From contig NHZP01000011.1 in assembly GCA_003313425.1 (NCBI GenBank), forward strand, positions 744,001 through 808,000: a stretch of 64,000 nt of DNA, given 5' to 3'. Shown here one piece after another: positions 1 to 10,122 of the stretch. The stretch comes from Pseudopyrenochaeta lycopersici. Its lineage: Eukaryota; Ascomycota; Dothideomycetes; Pleosporales; Pseudopyrenochaetaceae. Numbering within the stretch: the first letter of the stretch is position 1; each line of letters begins with the position of its first letter. Both the position numbers and the translations under genes were made by a program. The notes under the pieces are model-generated. The model was not told where the DNA came from. It saw nothing but the letters and a program-made list of their open reading frames with translations, and ran no database searches.

Positions 1-1091
1 AATAATCTTTGTAAGCCGATCTCCGCTTCATAAGTGGGAACTTTGTCTAACGCCCTTAAAGCTGCCTTTGGGGTTTATCAGCTCTATTTTTGGTATGAAC
101 GCGTCGGAGCTCACTGACGGTTCACCAGTAAAACTCAAGAGAATCTTCGCTTATATGTGTGAGTCAAACTGCCTTCAAGAGTCCTCTGCGTTTACTGAGT
201 AATGTTCTTTCAGTTCCAATCAGTTTCGTAATTTCAATAATCGCCTTTGCTCTAACATACGTCCGCATCGATATGATCTGGCGTCGGAGCTACGCTAGTC
301 TGCTTCCCGCAAAATCTTGGGTAAAGCGCGGCTCACGTAGACAAAGTTCCAGTCAAAATGGCTCATGTAAAGAAACACAACTAGTTTGAGGTGTATGATA
401 TTACTGGCGACCTAAGTTCGATTCAGGATTACGTTGGTTGACAAAACTAAGGGTGGAGACAGGCAGCCAGGTACTGGAACCCGAGGGATGAAGCAGTCGA
501 GTTCTGCAAGTTTGGTATGTCAGCATAGTCGCCCGGGTAACATGTAGTACGTATCTTCGATGACGGCGTTTTGTAAGAAAGGACCGAGAGACGACGTTCC
601 GACAGACGACGGCGGAATGGCTCAAGCCGCACATCCTGGGCGCGAGACTGGTCTGACTTAAGTGGCGCGCCGTCAAGGCAGACTGGATGGAGGTGGCGAT
701 GGACATTGCCAGCGGGAAAGTGAGCTGGCCGGCGAGGGAGGGCTTTGGGAGTAGAGGTATGCACGATGCAGTGGCTCGGGCGACCAAGACCTGAATTTGT
801 GGTGACCAACGTACACGAAGATTGTACTCTCTTGAGACGGAGCCTTGACCTCGTTTTCTTACGTCTTTTCTACTACCCTTTGATATTAGAGGTGGAATCG
901 GAACTTCCGACGAGTCTTTTGCCTTGGGCAGGCATGAAGACAATGACATAAGGAGGGGTGGAGATATGAGATGGAGAGCGTGGACGGCTTTTTGTAACCT
1001 GTGACCTAACAGTGCGGCAGCTTTCGCGCCGACAGAAATAAAGGGACACCTTTGCTTCTCTCTATTCACGGTTATTCCTATTTCCCCTGCG
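1..1091. other. Unannotated left edge
   Basis: I see no supportable gene here. Several open frames exist on both strands, but none resembles a known family and they overlap in conflicting frames. The neighbouring DNA to 4.2 kb contains decayed transposon and WD40 sequence, so this stretch is probably part of the same degenerate, repeat-derived block. Confidence 0.4.
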
Positions 1092-1511
1092 TCATCCGTC
1101 ACACTTCTCCCCGAACGCCAAACTCCGCCTCTTGAAACTTGTCCTAGCATCCTTCCTCTGCGCATCCAAAATCTTCCACTCTTCATCCAGGTTTTGAAGC
1201 TGCAACTGCAGCAATTTGCGGTTCTGGTCGATACTGTTCATGCGCTTCGTAAGATCTAGGTCTTTGGACTTTGTGCGAGCAATATTTTCGGCCACCAAGC
1301 GTGTAAGATCATCGAATTTCACGTCTTCGGCGTTGCGCTTGGTTTCATGCGGTGACTGACTGTCGGCAGTGTTTGACATACTGACTGGTTGCTCCTCGTG
1401 AGCAGTGGATGATGGGCAACGCACAGTCCTAAATGTGACAGCTGGTGTGTTCCCAGATTCGATTTGCTTTGCAGACGCAACATGCGGCGGTTTCACAGCA
1501 GCAGGCCCCAT
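1092..1511 (-). CDS. Hypothetical coiled-coil protein (uncertain)
   Basis: This single open frame encodes 139 residues from the first ATG; an internal ATG at 1381 would give a 95-residue form. I do not recognise a family. The C-terminal half is rich in Lys, Glu, Gln and Leu (for example NRKLLQLQLQNLDEEW) and looks like an amphipathic coiled coil. The N-terminal part is low-complexity. It lies beside decayed transposon sequence, so it may be a lineage-specific gene, a fragment of a larger gene, or a chance frame. No intron or conserved motif decides between these. Confidence 0.3.
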   Translation of the reverse strand: MGPAAVKPPHVASAKQIESGNTPAVTFRTVRCPSSTAHEEQPVSMSNTADSQSPHETKRNAEDVKFDDLTRLVAENIARTKSKDLDLTKRMNSIDQNRKLLQLQLQNLDEEWKILDAQRKDARTSFKRRSLAFGEKCDG

Positions 1512-1622
1512 AACCGCGAGTGGATTACTACTATAGCTTGCATCTGTGCTGATGGTACAGCTCTTTCGCCAGCGCTTATCTACCAGGCTGCCTCTGGTGC
1601 TATATAAGATACCTGGTTACAG

Positions 1623-2147
1623 GATTTTGAGGCTGCACAACACGAAGCCTTCTTTACCTCATCACTAAGTGGATGAACAAGCAATGATATTGGCCTAAGC
1701 TGGCTTGAACAAGTCTTCAATCGCGAGACTAAAGCTAAGGTGCGCAGCTCGTGGCGGCTGCTCATCCTCGATGGCCACGGATCTCACGTAACTATGGATT
1801 TTATAGATTTTTGCGACAACAACAAGATACTTCTCGCTGTGCTACCTCCTCATTCAACGCATACGCTTCAGCCGCTCAATGTGTGCCTCTTCGCTCCTCT
1901 CGCAGCTGCCTACCGCGACGAACTCGATATCTTTATGCACAAAACTCAAGGATTTACCTCGATCACAAAACGCGATTTCTTGTGTTTCTATGCCTGTTTG
2001 TGGCTCGCGGGATTTAGCAGAAGCGGAATGTGTCTGGCTAGTAGATACTATCCTAAGTTGTCCCTTCGCTACGCAGCGTTGGGGAGCGATTCGAATGTCA
2101 GGGACTATATTAGGTTCACTGGCATAGGAAGGCTGGTTGGGCAGTAA
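1623..2147 (+). mobile_element. Fot1/pogo-type (DDE_1) transposase relic
   Basis: The translated frame contains the catalytic-core signature of Tc1/mariner Fot1/pogo transposases: LLILDGHGSHVTMDF, then ILLAVLPPHSTHTLQPLNV, which includes the Asp of the DDE/D triad. Upstream in the same frame, DFEAAQHEAFFTSSLSG and TSNDIGLSWLEQVF also match the family but are separated by a TGA at 1674-1676 where family members carry Trp. After about 2015 the frame degenerates, and the N-terminal DNA-binding part is missing. I see no clear terminal inverted repeats. This is a dead, truncated copy. The Trp-to-stop change fits C-to-T mutation of the type caused by RIP, though ordinary decay is possible. Confidence 0.75.
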
Positions 2148-2980
2148 AGAGTGTATTGCGGTGGTGCGATAGACGAATCGCTGCCGAGCAGCGATGGGGT
2201 GCCGCCCCCTTATGTACTCTTGCTAACACTACTCTAGCCTGGGCCACTATGGGCCAGGGCGGCCCGGGTTAACCCATGGGGCTGACAACTACGCTGAAGG
2301 AGCTAGTTGCACTTACAGAACAACTCTGCTCGCAAAGGCATCTAACGACATCTTCCTGTCCAGAGAGGAAGCCGTCCACCACGTACTTTTTGCAAGATCA
2401 CTGCAAGTTATGTTCGTCACACTTAAATGAGACATGTATAACTTGCGTGCGCCAGGCTTTCTTATCGACCAGGTCGAGCACCTACAGCCTAATCTACTAG
2501 TATCGTCGCGCTACTCATGTATCTATTAGATTTATTATCTTTATAATTAGAGCTCTATCTCTTCTGCAGCCTATCTAGTTAACCTTTAGGATAGAGGTAG
2601 TGTTAACAAGTTCCTCGGACAGAAATATCTCTACTTGTTGGAGGCAATAAGTCTTTACAAGAACATGTTAAATAGGGTGGTGTCAATAGCAAAACTAGAG
2701 GGTCTGATCCATGTAATACTTGAATAGGTCCTACTTACAATAAATGTATGCTAACAGCAGCCAGAAACGAGTGGGCACCTCTGCGATACTTCAACTAGTT
2801 CAGGATGCGCATCAGTTCGTTATGTATCACAAGGGGGCAATAGAGAACGCACCTCTCCAAGCATATGTGTCAGCACTCGTGTTCAGCCCAGGACAGAGCT
2901 TAATATAGAATCTGTTCCAACACGAAGCACTTCCCGGGCTCACGATAAAACCGAGCATGATAAACAGATAGGGAGCCCGC
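2148..2980. other. Degenerate AT-rich spacer between two relics
   Basis: No supportable gene. The sequence between the transposase relic and the WD40 relic is locally AT-rich (for example around 2510-2560) with only short unconvincing frames. It may include decayed 3' sequence of the transposon. Confidence 0.4.
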
Positions 2981-3439
2981 CTGCAGACGCTCGAAGGCCA
3001 TAGTAGTAGTGTCAGGTCAGTGGTCTTCTCTCACGACTCGACTCGAATCGCGTCGGGGTCGTGGGATAAGACGGTCAAGATCTGGGACGCCATCAGCGGC
3101 CAGTGTCTACAAATACTTGAGGTTGGCAGGGCACTCTTCAACGTATCATTTGATTCTACTGGCTCCCGTCTTCATACAGAGAATGGTGCTATTATTATCA
3201 ATGACTCTGCAATGTCGAACAGAACAACAGCTGTCACGGAGCCTCATCCTCCTCAGTATCAGTACGCGGCACTAAGTTCGGATAGCACATGGATAACGTA
3301 TAATTCAAAGAGAGTACTATAGCTTCCCTCAGAGTATCGCCCCTCGTCCTCTACTGTATCTGGGAAAATGATTGTTGTAGGTGTTGGGAGTGGTAAGGTA
3401 TGGATATGTAATCTTAATCTTGATGAGTTTTATCACTAG
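2981..3439 (+). pseudogene. NACHT/NLR-type WD40 repeat relic
   Basis: The frame encodes a recognisable WD40 repeat of the kind found at the C-terminus of fungal NACHT-WD40 STAND proteins: LQTLEGHSSSVRSVVFSHDS followed by RIASGSWDKTVKIWD. A tail follows, with a TAG at 3320-3322 directly before LPSEYRPSSSTVSG, then GSGKVWICNL. In related proteins this position is usually Trp, so TGG has probably become TAG. The NACHT domain and most repeats are absent. It is a broken fragment, not a functional gene. Such loci act in heterokaryon incompatibility or immunity when intact, but nothing here shows function. Confidence 0.7.
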
Positions 3440-4371
3440 GTTGCATAAACAACGAGGAACTTGGTACATTAATTATTTCGTTATCTAACGGTTTATTGTT
3501 CTCTCTTTTGTTAAAGGGGGCTGGGATCAACGTGAATATATAGTCAATACTTTGCCACACAGAATCTTCGAGACATTCTGGGCGGGGAACAAGATCGTTT
3601 TTACCGTAGTACATACGTGGCAAAGCAGATAAACACCCTAGATTACGCTAGCAAGGAGGACGGCCGACCCGCTTCGGCCATACCTTTGTAGATGTTTTCA
3701 AGTTCTATAGATAGTAGGAAAGTAGAGATACATGTGGCGCAGCTCACGCGATCGCCACTTAGTGAAGCCACAAGTACCACCCCTGTTTAAAGCTTAGCTT
3801 AGTTTGATAAGGCGGCTGCCGAGAGTGGCGCGGGGAAAATCTCGCAGCGCGTTTAGAGGTGGAGCCGGTTTCGCTAGCGACTGTATCCTCCGTGGCAGGC
3901 ATTCAGATGGTCGAGGTTGCTTGCGGCCATACAGGCGGAACCAAGAACCATGGTCAACATAGTCCAATTGTCATTGTGGAGAATATGATAAGAACCGAAT
4001 GTGATGTTGAGAGCGAGGTGACTCGGCGATTGAAGGAAGGCTGGCGATTCATATTGGCGGCCGTGAGCTGTAGTGTTGAAGATTTAGCCCGATCTCAGCG
4101 TCGAGATGAACGAAAGCAAGATCTCGCTCTCATACGGCAATCTTAAAGACGAATACGTGTGCCTCGTCCTCCTCTTCCACTTCCTACTCCCTCTCCTCGA
4201 TCCGATGAGTTTCCAGGCGTTGTAAATTATAATTTTCCAGAACTAGGATGGAGCCGCATTGTCCTTGCCTACTAAGCCGCACCTTCTGCCCTTGCAACAT
4301 CGTGTTCATTCCCTTCAATTCTCTGCGTGAATGATCTCAGATTGACAATGAAACTGTACAGTTCCTCTACT
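3440..4371. other. Spacer right of the relic block
   Basis: No gene I can support. A frame around 3859-4146 starts with GTG, not ATG, and only vaguely resembles the N-terminus of fungal STAND proteins; I do not call it. The last few hundred bases are probably the 3' flank of the small minus-strand gene ending at 4372. Confidence 0.4.
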
Positions 4372-4772
4372 TCATTTCGGCTCTTGTTCGCTCTGCTTCT
4401 CCGCTTTTTGTCGTTCCGCAAACATTGCAATCTTCCTTTCTATCGCAGTCTTCTTGATGACCAGATCAGCGCGTGCGGCCTCGAGTTGGGCGATCTTTTC
4501 CTCCGGTGTGGCTTCTAAAATGCGTTTTCTCTCCTATAAGAGCCGTCAGCCCTGGTAGCAATCATATTCGAGTAACGTGAGAGATCAGGTTCTTCGCTCT
4601 GGGTCTTCACTCAATTGCTTTGAAGCACTGAGTGAATTTTGGAAGAATATTCACTAACCTTTTTTACTTCCTGGGTTTCTTTCAATCCAGCTCCGTAGAT
4701 GGTCCCAGTGACGGTAATAGCTGTGACAGCACCGGTCATGATCCATCGACGAACCGCTTGTTGTGTTGCCAT
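4372..4772 (-). CDS. Small single-pass mitochondrial-type membrane protein (Cox14-like candidate)
   Basis: Two exons (4659-4772 and 4372-4533) encode 91 residues; the intron has GTTAGT and TATAG borders and lies between codons. The N-terminus MATQQAVRRWIMTGAVTAIT is a short basic stretch leading into one hydrophobic segment (about residues 11-30). A charged helical tail follows (EEKIAQLEAARADLVIKKTA), likely a coiled coil. Size and layout match the small inner-membrane assembly proteins of cytochrome c oxidase in fungi. I suspect the Cox14-type family, but this assignment is from memory of its general shape. The gene lies head to head with hsk3, 281 bp apart. The reading frame itself is well supported by the clean splice. 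Confidence 0.65.
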
Positions 4773-5053
4773 TTCGGGTCTATGAGGTTACAGTCTGCAA
4801 TAGAAAGGGACGAAGTTAACAAGACAATCTAGTCTTACTGCAATCGGGTGATGGAGTCGGGTTGAGATGGGGCTAGATGTTTTAGAGAAACGACATGTCG
4901 CCAAGCTCTTTTCGCCGCGGGAGTCTCGAATGCGACGCGCTTTCCCCACCTTCGCACCCACAACAAACACCGCCAACGACTCACACGCCACGACATACCA
5001 GGACCCTTGCCAAAATCTATCAGCAGCGCGATTTCTCCAAAGAATCACACGCG
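4773..5053. promoter_or_regulatory. Shared divergent promoter, small mitochondrial gene / hsk3
   Basis: This 281-bp region separates two start codons that face away from each other, so both promoters must lie within it. An upstream in-frame ATG for hsk3 at 4895 falls inside it; if used, the region would shrink to 122 bp. I see no clear TATA box. Confidence 0.5.
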
Positions 5054-5418
5054 ATGTCGAACCTTCCTCGTCAACCCGCCGCTTCCCGTCTCAGTACCGT
5101 ACCCTCGCAGAAGCCACGGCAGCTCTCACACCTGCAAGCGCAACTCGCGCAATTGACGGCGAACATGGCTGATTTGGAAAGTCTAATGCGAATGACAGCA
5201 GGTCAGGCGCAGGATATGCGTGCCCTGGGCGGATATTCGGGTGCAATGTAAGATACAAGCGTTTTTCGGTGCAGCCCGATGGACAGGCGTGTGGAGTAGT
5301 CTGCTAACACTTATTGGGTAGGTTCATGGCGGCGAGTAAGGTTCTCGGAGAAGAGACAGTCAAGGGAGGAGGCAGTGGTGATGATAAGAAGGAGGGCGGG
5401 AAGGGCGGGGAGAAGTGA
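5054..5418 (+). CDS. hsk3: DASH/Dam1 complex subunit Hsk3
   Basis: Two exons (5054-5247 and 5322-5418) encode 96 residues; the 74-nt intron has a CTAAC branch point at 5304-5308. The protein contains the conserved Hsk3 core QLSHLQAQLAQLTANMADLE, then LMRMTAGQAQDMRALGGYSG, and, across the splice, MFMAASKVLGEE, with a Gly/Lys-rich tail. Hsk3 is a small coiled-coil subunit of the DASH (Dam1) complex, which couples kinetochores to spindle microtubule plus ends. The start at 5054 fits the family's short N-terminus. An in-frame ATG at 4895 would add 53 unconserved residues and is less likely. Confidence 0.87.
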
Positions 5419-8400
5419 GGCAGTGGAGCGTTGGTATGCATATGCAAGAAATGTGAGGGACAACTGGGTCCACGACTGCTACCGCGCGCCGTATCAGCGC
5501 ACTCTACACAAGGGAGAATGGTAATGGAGATAGTGGGCGCGGAGGCGACCGGCGTGCTACGTGTAAAGATGCTAAAGCCAGCAAAAAATGGTCCTTGAGA
5601 TAGCCAAAGGACGCAGGGTGATGGAGGCTATCAGCATGCACCACAGGATTGTTATAGCAGTCAACAATGCTGTGATAATGATACGGCCATCTCCACGGAA
5701 GGGGGTATTTGGGTACTCTCCACCGTCCCAAGGCGGCGCTGTATCAACAGCTTTCAGGGCACACGTGCGACTCAGTGGGGTGGTGCACACATTCAATCAA
5801 AGTCAGTCTCATATAACCATGCCCAAATAAACATGTCCACTTCTTGAACTTGGCCGTCGGCCATCTGAACATCATTGCACAATTCCCCAAAGCAACTGAG
5901 CATTCGCTACCCCAGCCCCCCAACAGAATGCTCAATAGCCACTCGGAGCGCACTCCGGTCCCTTCTCAGGCTTCCTGATTCGTCAGCCCTCCCCTCTGTT
6001 ATCCATTCTGACCTGCAGCCGCAATGCGCATTCCTTAGATAAGCTATCTCTGTTTCACTGCTCCGCGATAGGAAGCTGGACTCTCGAAACGGATCACAAG
6101 GTGGACAGTAACATCTGTAATTGGGCTGCTCGCGTGTCTTGGGGCTTGGAATTGGAAAGGGGACCGTGTGCGCTGAACGTGAGAGCCACTAAAAATGTCG
6201 TTATCATGGCGCAATGATAACCGATAATGGTCTCACTCGAGCTGTCTGTCTGAGCGCCCTGTGAGCGGTGGTGTATAAAGTGAGAGCCCTTTCCGCTTAC
6301 TTTGGAGGTCTATTTACGGATGGTTCCGCGCAGATACTGGATCCCGATTACGTCGTCATTTCCGCTCCGCTGGATGTGTTTGGATTTTTCCGCCTCCTTC
6401 TGTGTGCCAAGCCTGGACACTTCGATCACGATTTATCTACCTGGGATGGACGAAGGTTGACGGAAAGATGGAAGCAATGTCTGAAGAAAGATCCTCCATT
6501 GGGTGAAATGACTCGATCGCTTGCCAAAGTCATCACAGTCATGGAGTGCTTAGCATGATCGCTATGCAATGCTCACCTACGCACACTTCACTTCGCCCCC
6601 CAAATTGTCACCTCGACACGGGGGTAATCACCAAGTGCTAGGAAGCTACATCGACCTATCACATGCCGCTGATCAAAGCTGACAATAATCACAACGGGGT
6701 GTCCCCTGGAGCGAAAAGGACGGGAGCGTCCACGTTAGCTCAACACAAGTGAGCACATGAGCAGACCCTCTCTCCCGCTGTCGCCCACGAAGTACCCGTC
6801 GACGGACAATCATACTCCACTGCGAGCCCGCACTTTGATCGATTTGGAGCGGTGTCGACGGACCAAGAACTTTGTTCCCGAGCAGAACCTAAACGACGTC
6901 TAAATGAATCACGTACAGTGACCCCCACGGCATCCCACACTCGTATCAAGGATTTGATGTGCGACTCTCCCTCGCTACTGTTTGGGTGTGCTTGGAAGGA
7001 GCCTTGCAGTCGCATGCACTGGGGTCCTTGGACTATTTGCATGCGGTTCAGGCGGAGTAATGCCTCCAGCGAAATTTTGGTCGAGCGTTGTCCGGATATT
7101 GCATGCCCCACAACGCATTTCCGCGGTCATCGGGAGAACTTCCAGTTTGCGAAGTCGGGCCTTGCTGAGGTAATGATGCAAAATCAGATTATCGACAGTA
7201 GAAGAGTGCGCAAAAAAAAAATCCAAAAAAAATCCAAAAAAAAAACTGCTTGCAGTTGTAGCGCGTTGAACAACATCTGCATCTGTAGCGTGAGCAAGTC
7301 AGCAATTCAGTAGAAACTTTCAGAAAGTACGGTTAGAGCGGATTTTGCCGGGTTAGCAGTTGATCTAGGCTTTTGATCCCGGCAAGTATATGCAAGTCAG
7401 ATGCAAGTGGCTTGTGAGGCTTGCAGGAGCACGAAGACACCTGGACCATTAACTCGCAACGGGGGGGAAGAGACGCGTGGGGGTTGCTTTTGCCCTTAAT
7501 ATTCAGGTACCCTGGTCTATGCATGCAAGGCTCTGAATTAGTGGACAGGCAAGTGAAGGTACATTCACTTTCGCTTTGCTGGTAAGGTATGTGGGCGTAC
7601 CTCTACTGCATAGGAAATCGTAAATTGCACTCATTTCATTCATTTCGGATCGACTTTCACATGTGAATCTCCACTAGGCCGGTTAGCATGGGCCTGGCGA
7701 TCGTCCCATGGTAGTGGAATACACGATGTCAAACGCTGGCGTCGTTAGAGGGAAATGAGTCGTGCGCTAAATAATCTTACAGCCATCGCTGGCTCCAGAA
7801 TCAATATACCATGAAGCCTTTACCTGGCTCCGCGTACACTTTGCCAAAAGTCTAAATTACTGCATGCATGATATTCAGAAGTCAACACAGGTCCCCAAGC
7901 CTGTTTGAAGTTCTTTCGCGGCTAAACATGTAGTTCGGGTGAAATGTAGACTGAGGATGCTCTTGAGCAAAGTTCAGCTCCTCATGTAGCATGTCCGTCG
8001 TCGATCAACAGCGCCATTCGGTGATTCTACAGAGCAATAGTGGTAGATAGTGCCTCAACCAGGTGCAGGATACTGTAGAGTTTATTACCAACAGACCATT
8101 TCTCGTGATTGCGAGTAAAGACACCCATGTGCTAAATCCCTCTTGCTCACGGTGGCTCACTGATCCATCAAGCTGTGCGGCTAGATGATGGCCACAAGTC
8201 CAGCATGTGTTTCAGCCACCTTGTTGAGTTACTGCCGTAGCCTGTCGTCAGATTCAACACCTGTACTGACTTTTTACTTCTGTCACCGACTGTTCGGATT
8301 CCTCTCCACAATCCATGTCGGCCCATCCAGTATGAAGATTGCGGGTGATCTACCGAATCCAGGGTTCACCTAATAGTGGGACTGAAGTTGATGGCTCGGC

Positions 8401-10122
8401 AACGGTTCTCGTAGCTCTGCATCTATTTTGAAGATGGACATTTGGAACTGCGAGCTAAAAGCCGATCTCGGGCGTTAGAACACAATGGTATGCTCCGTTG
8501 TATCTAGCTGCCTCGACTTTGTGTTGAATGCGCCAAATCCATAAGCTCCGAAGTACGGTCTGGTGAGGCGCTGTTGGATTAGACTAGGAGCTCAGGTCAC
8601 TCCCAACCACGTGCTATACATCATGAGCGGTGGAGCTGTCATACGAACTAAGCGGTGGACCCTTTAAATAGGTAGCCGGAAACGGACGACACTGTCGGGA
8701 GATGTAGGAGTGGGCTCCTTCGCGCGAGGAAGATTCCGGGAGCAGGCGGAATGAATACTTCGATATCGGGTAAATGATGGAAGTAACTTGGGGACTGGCG
8801 TAGAGGTCCTAGCGCTTGTTTCTCAGCAGCTGGCCGCGTCCTTGTTGCCACAAAAGTCATGCACTATACTGGCTAGGCCCCTTGTTGGCTGTGGAAAAGA
8901 GGCACTTCTGCTCCACAGTGTAGATTGCGGCCACGCAACCAGGCGTAGGCTGATCAACCATTATGCTGAGTGTCCATGTATGAGGTCGGATTGATGGCTA
9001 CGCTAGACGAAGTGGGCAGTCATGGCAAAGGAATAGGCACTGATGGATGGCCAATAGAAATGCACAGTTCGGCTTTCTTCTTTTACCGCGAGCTTGAGCC
9101 GGCTGCCGTTGGTGGATCTAAGTTTGATGCTGGCCATTGTCAATAGGGAAAGCGAGCCGCCAGATCGCGCATGCCGTCAGGCGAAAGTGACGTCCAGGGA
9201 TCAGCGGTGGTGCCGGACCAGGCGCTCCGCAAACAAACTTGACTCACCTTTGGTTGGACCCTTTTCTGGTTTTTGGGAGGAGCCGTCAGCAAAGCTGCAA
9301 GTCGACGCTGCGCACGAGCTCAGGGCCGAGAAACCTTCCAGTCAAGAATTTGTCTCCAGGCCAGCGCCCTGTCGAGCACAGCGCCAGGGTTCCAAATTGA
9401 TCGAACTGCACGGTTCAGGCGGTCTCCAAATGGACCAGGGTGTGCATGCTAAGCGGCAGGGCAAGCATTTTCTCCTTCAGCCCCCCCCAGCAAGCGGTGG
9501 GCGGTGGATGACCTCAACGACAGCCCATGGGTTCGTGCAGCCTCAAGGGCGTTGGCAAGTGTCGTGTGCTCCGGCAGGTTGCTTTTTTGGGTCGCGCGGT
9601 TGACGACAGTGTGGAGAGCGGTTGCTGCAATTCAAGGTGCAGAGGGCCCCAAACAGTGTGCTCGGCTGCACGTCCAGGCATCTCCCTGGGATTGCACATT
9701 AGCAGCAGGCGTGATTGGTGAGGCAGAGTGAATTGGTGGGGGTCGTCGTGGGTGCCGAACCGGCTCGGTGCTTGTCGACAGTGCATCTCAGGCTCTGGCG
9801 CAGGGCAGCGTCACGACTCACGACCCGCCTAGTGCCACCGGCGGGCGTGGCATGCTGGGAGCCCGAGACGCAGCAATTGAATTATTGCGCCGCTCACTGG
9901 TGGTGCGGCAGTGCGAGTGCGACAGGCTGAGGGCTCCCCCGTGGAGTGCAGAGCAGACGCAACGCAATATCCAGTGACCAGATCCGCAGTCGCCGTGAGG
10001 CCGCAGACGCCGTCCGCTCACGCTTCTGGAAGGACGAATCCCCGTAGCAGCACGCGGAGCTTCTCTCGGCTGTGGTTGCAGCAGAGGTCTGCCTGCAAAC
10101 GTGGGGTGCGCCCATCCGACAA
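5419..10122. other. Gene-poor region upstream of areA
   Basis: I find no gene I can defend in these 4.7 kb. Open frames at 6268-6558, 6852-7313 and 9094-9603 show no family motif and no intron logic. A-rich runs occur at 7210-7245. The part nearest 10.1 kb is GC-rich and could hold the promoter and a long 5' leader of areA, which is known to be long in other fungi; transcript ends cannot be read from sequence. Confidence 0.45.

Noticed and set aside
3859..4146. Possible N-terminus of a STAND/NACHT protein (MEPVSLATVSS)
   Set aside because: The frame begins with GTG, not ATG, and the resemblance covers only about a dozen residues.
4895..5053. Upstream start for hsk3 adding 53 residues
   Set aside because: The extension is not conserved-looking and would cut into the short divergent promoter; the ATG at 5054 gives the usual family length.
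9094..9603. 169-residue plus-strand frame upstream of areA
   Set aside because: No motif, no ATG context evidence, low-complexity Gln/Pro/Arg composition of GC-rich non-coding DNA; other frames in the same place are equally open.
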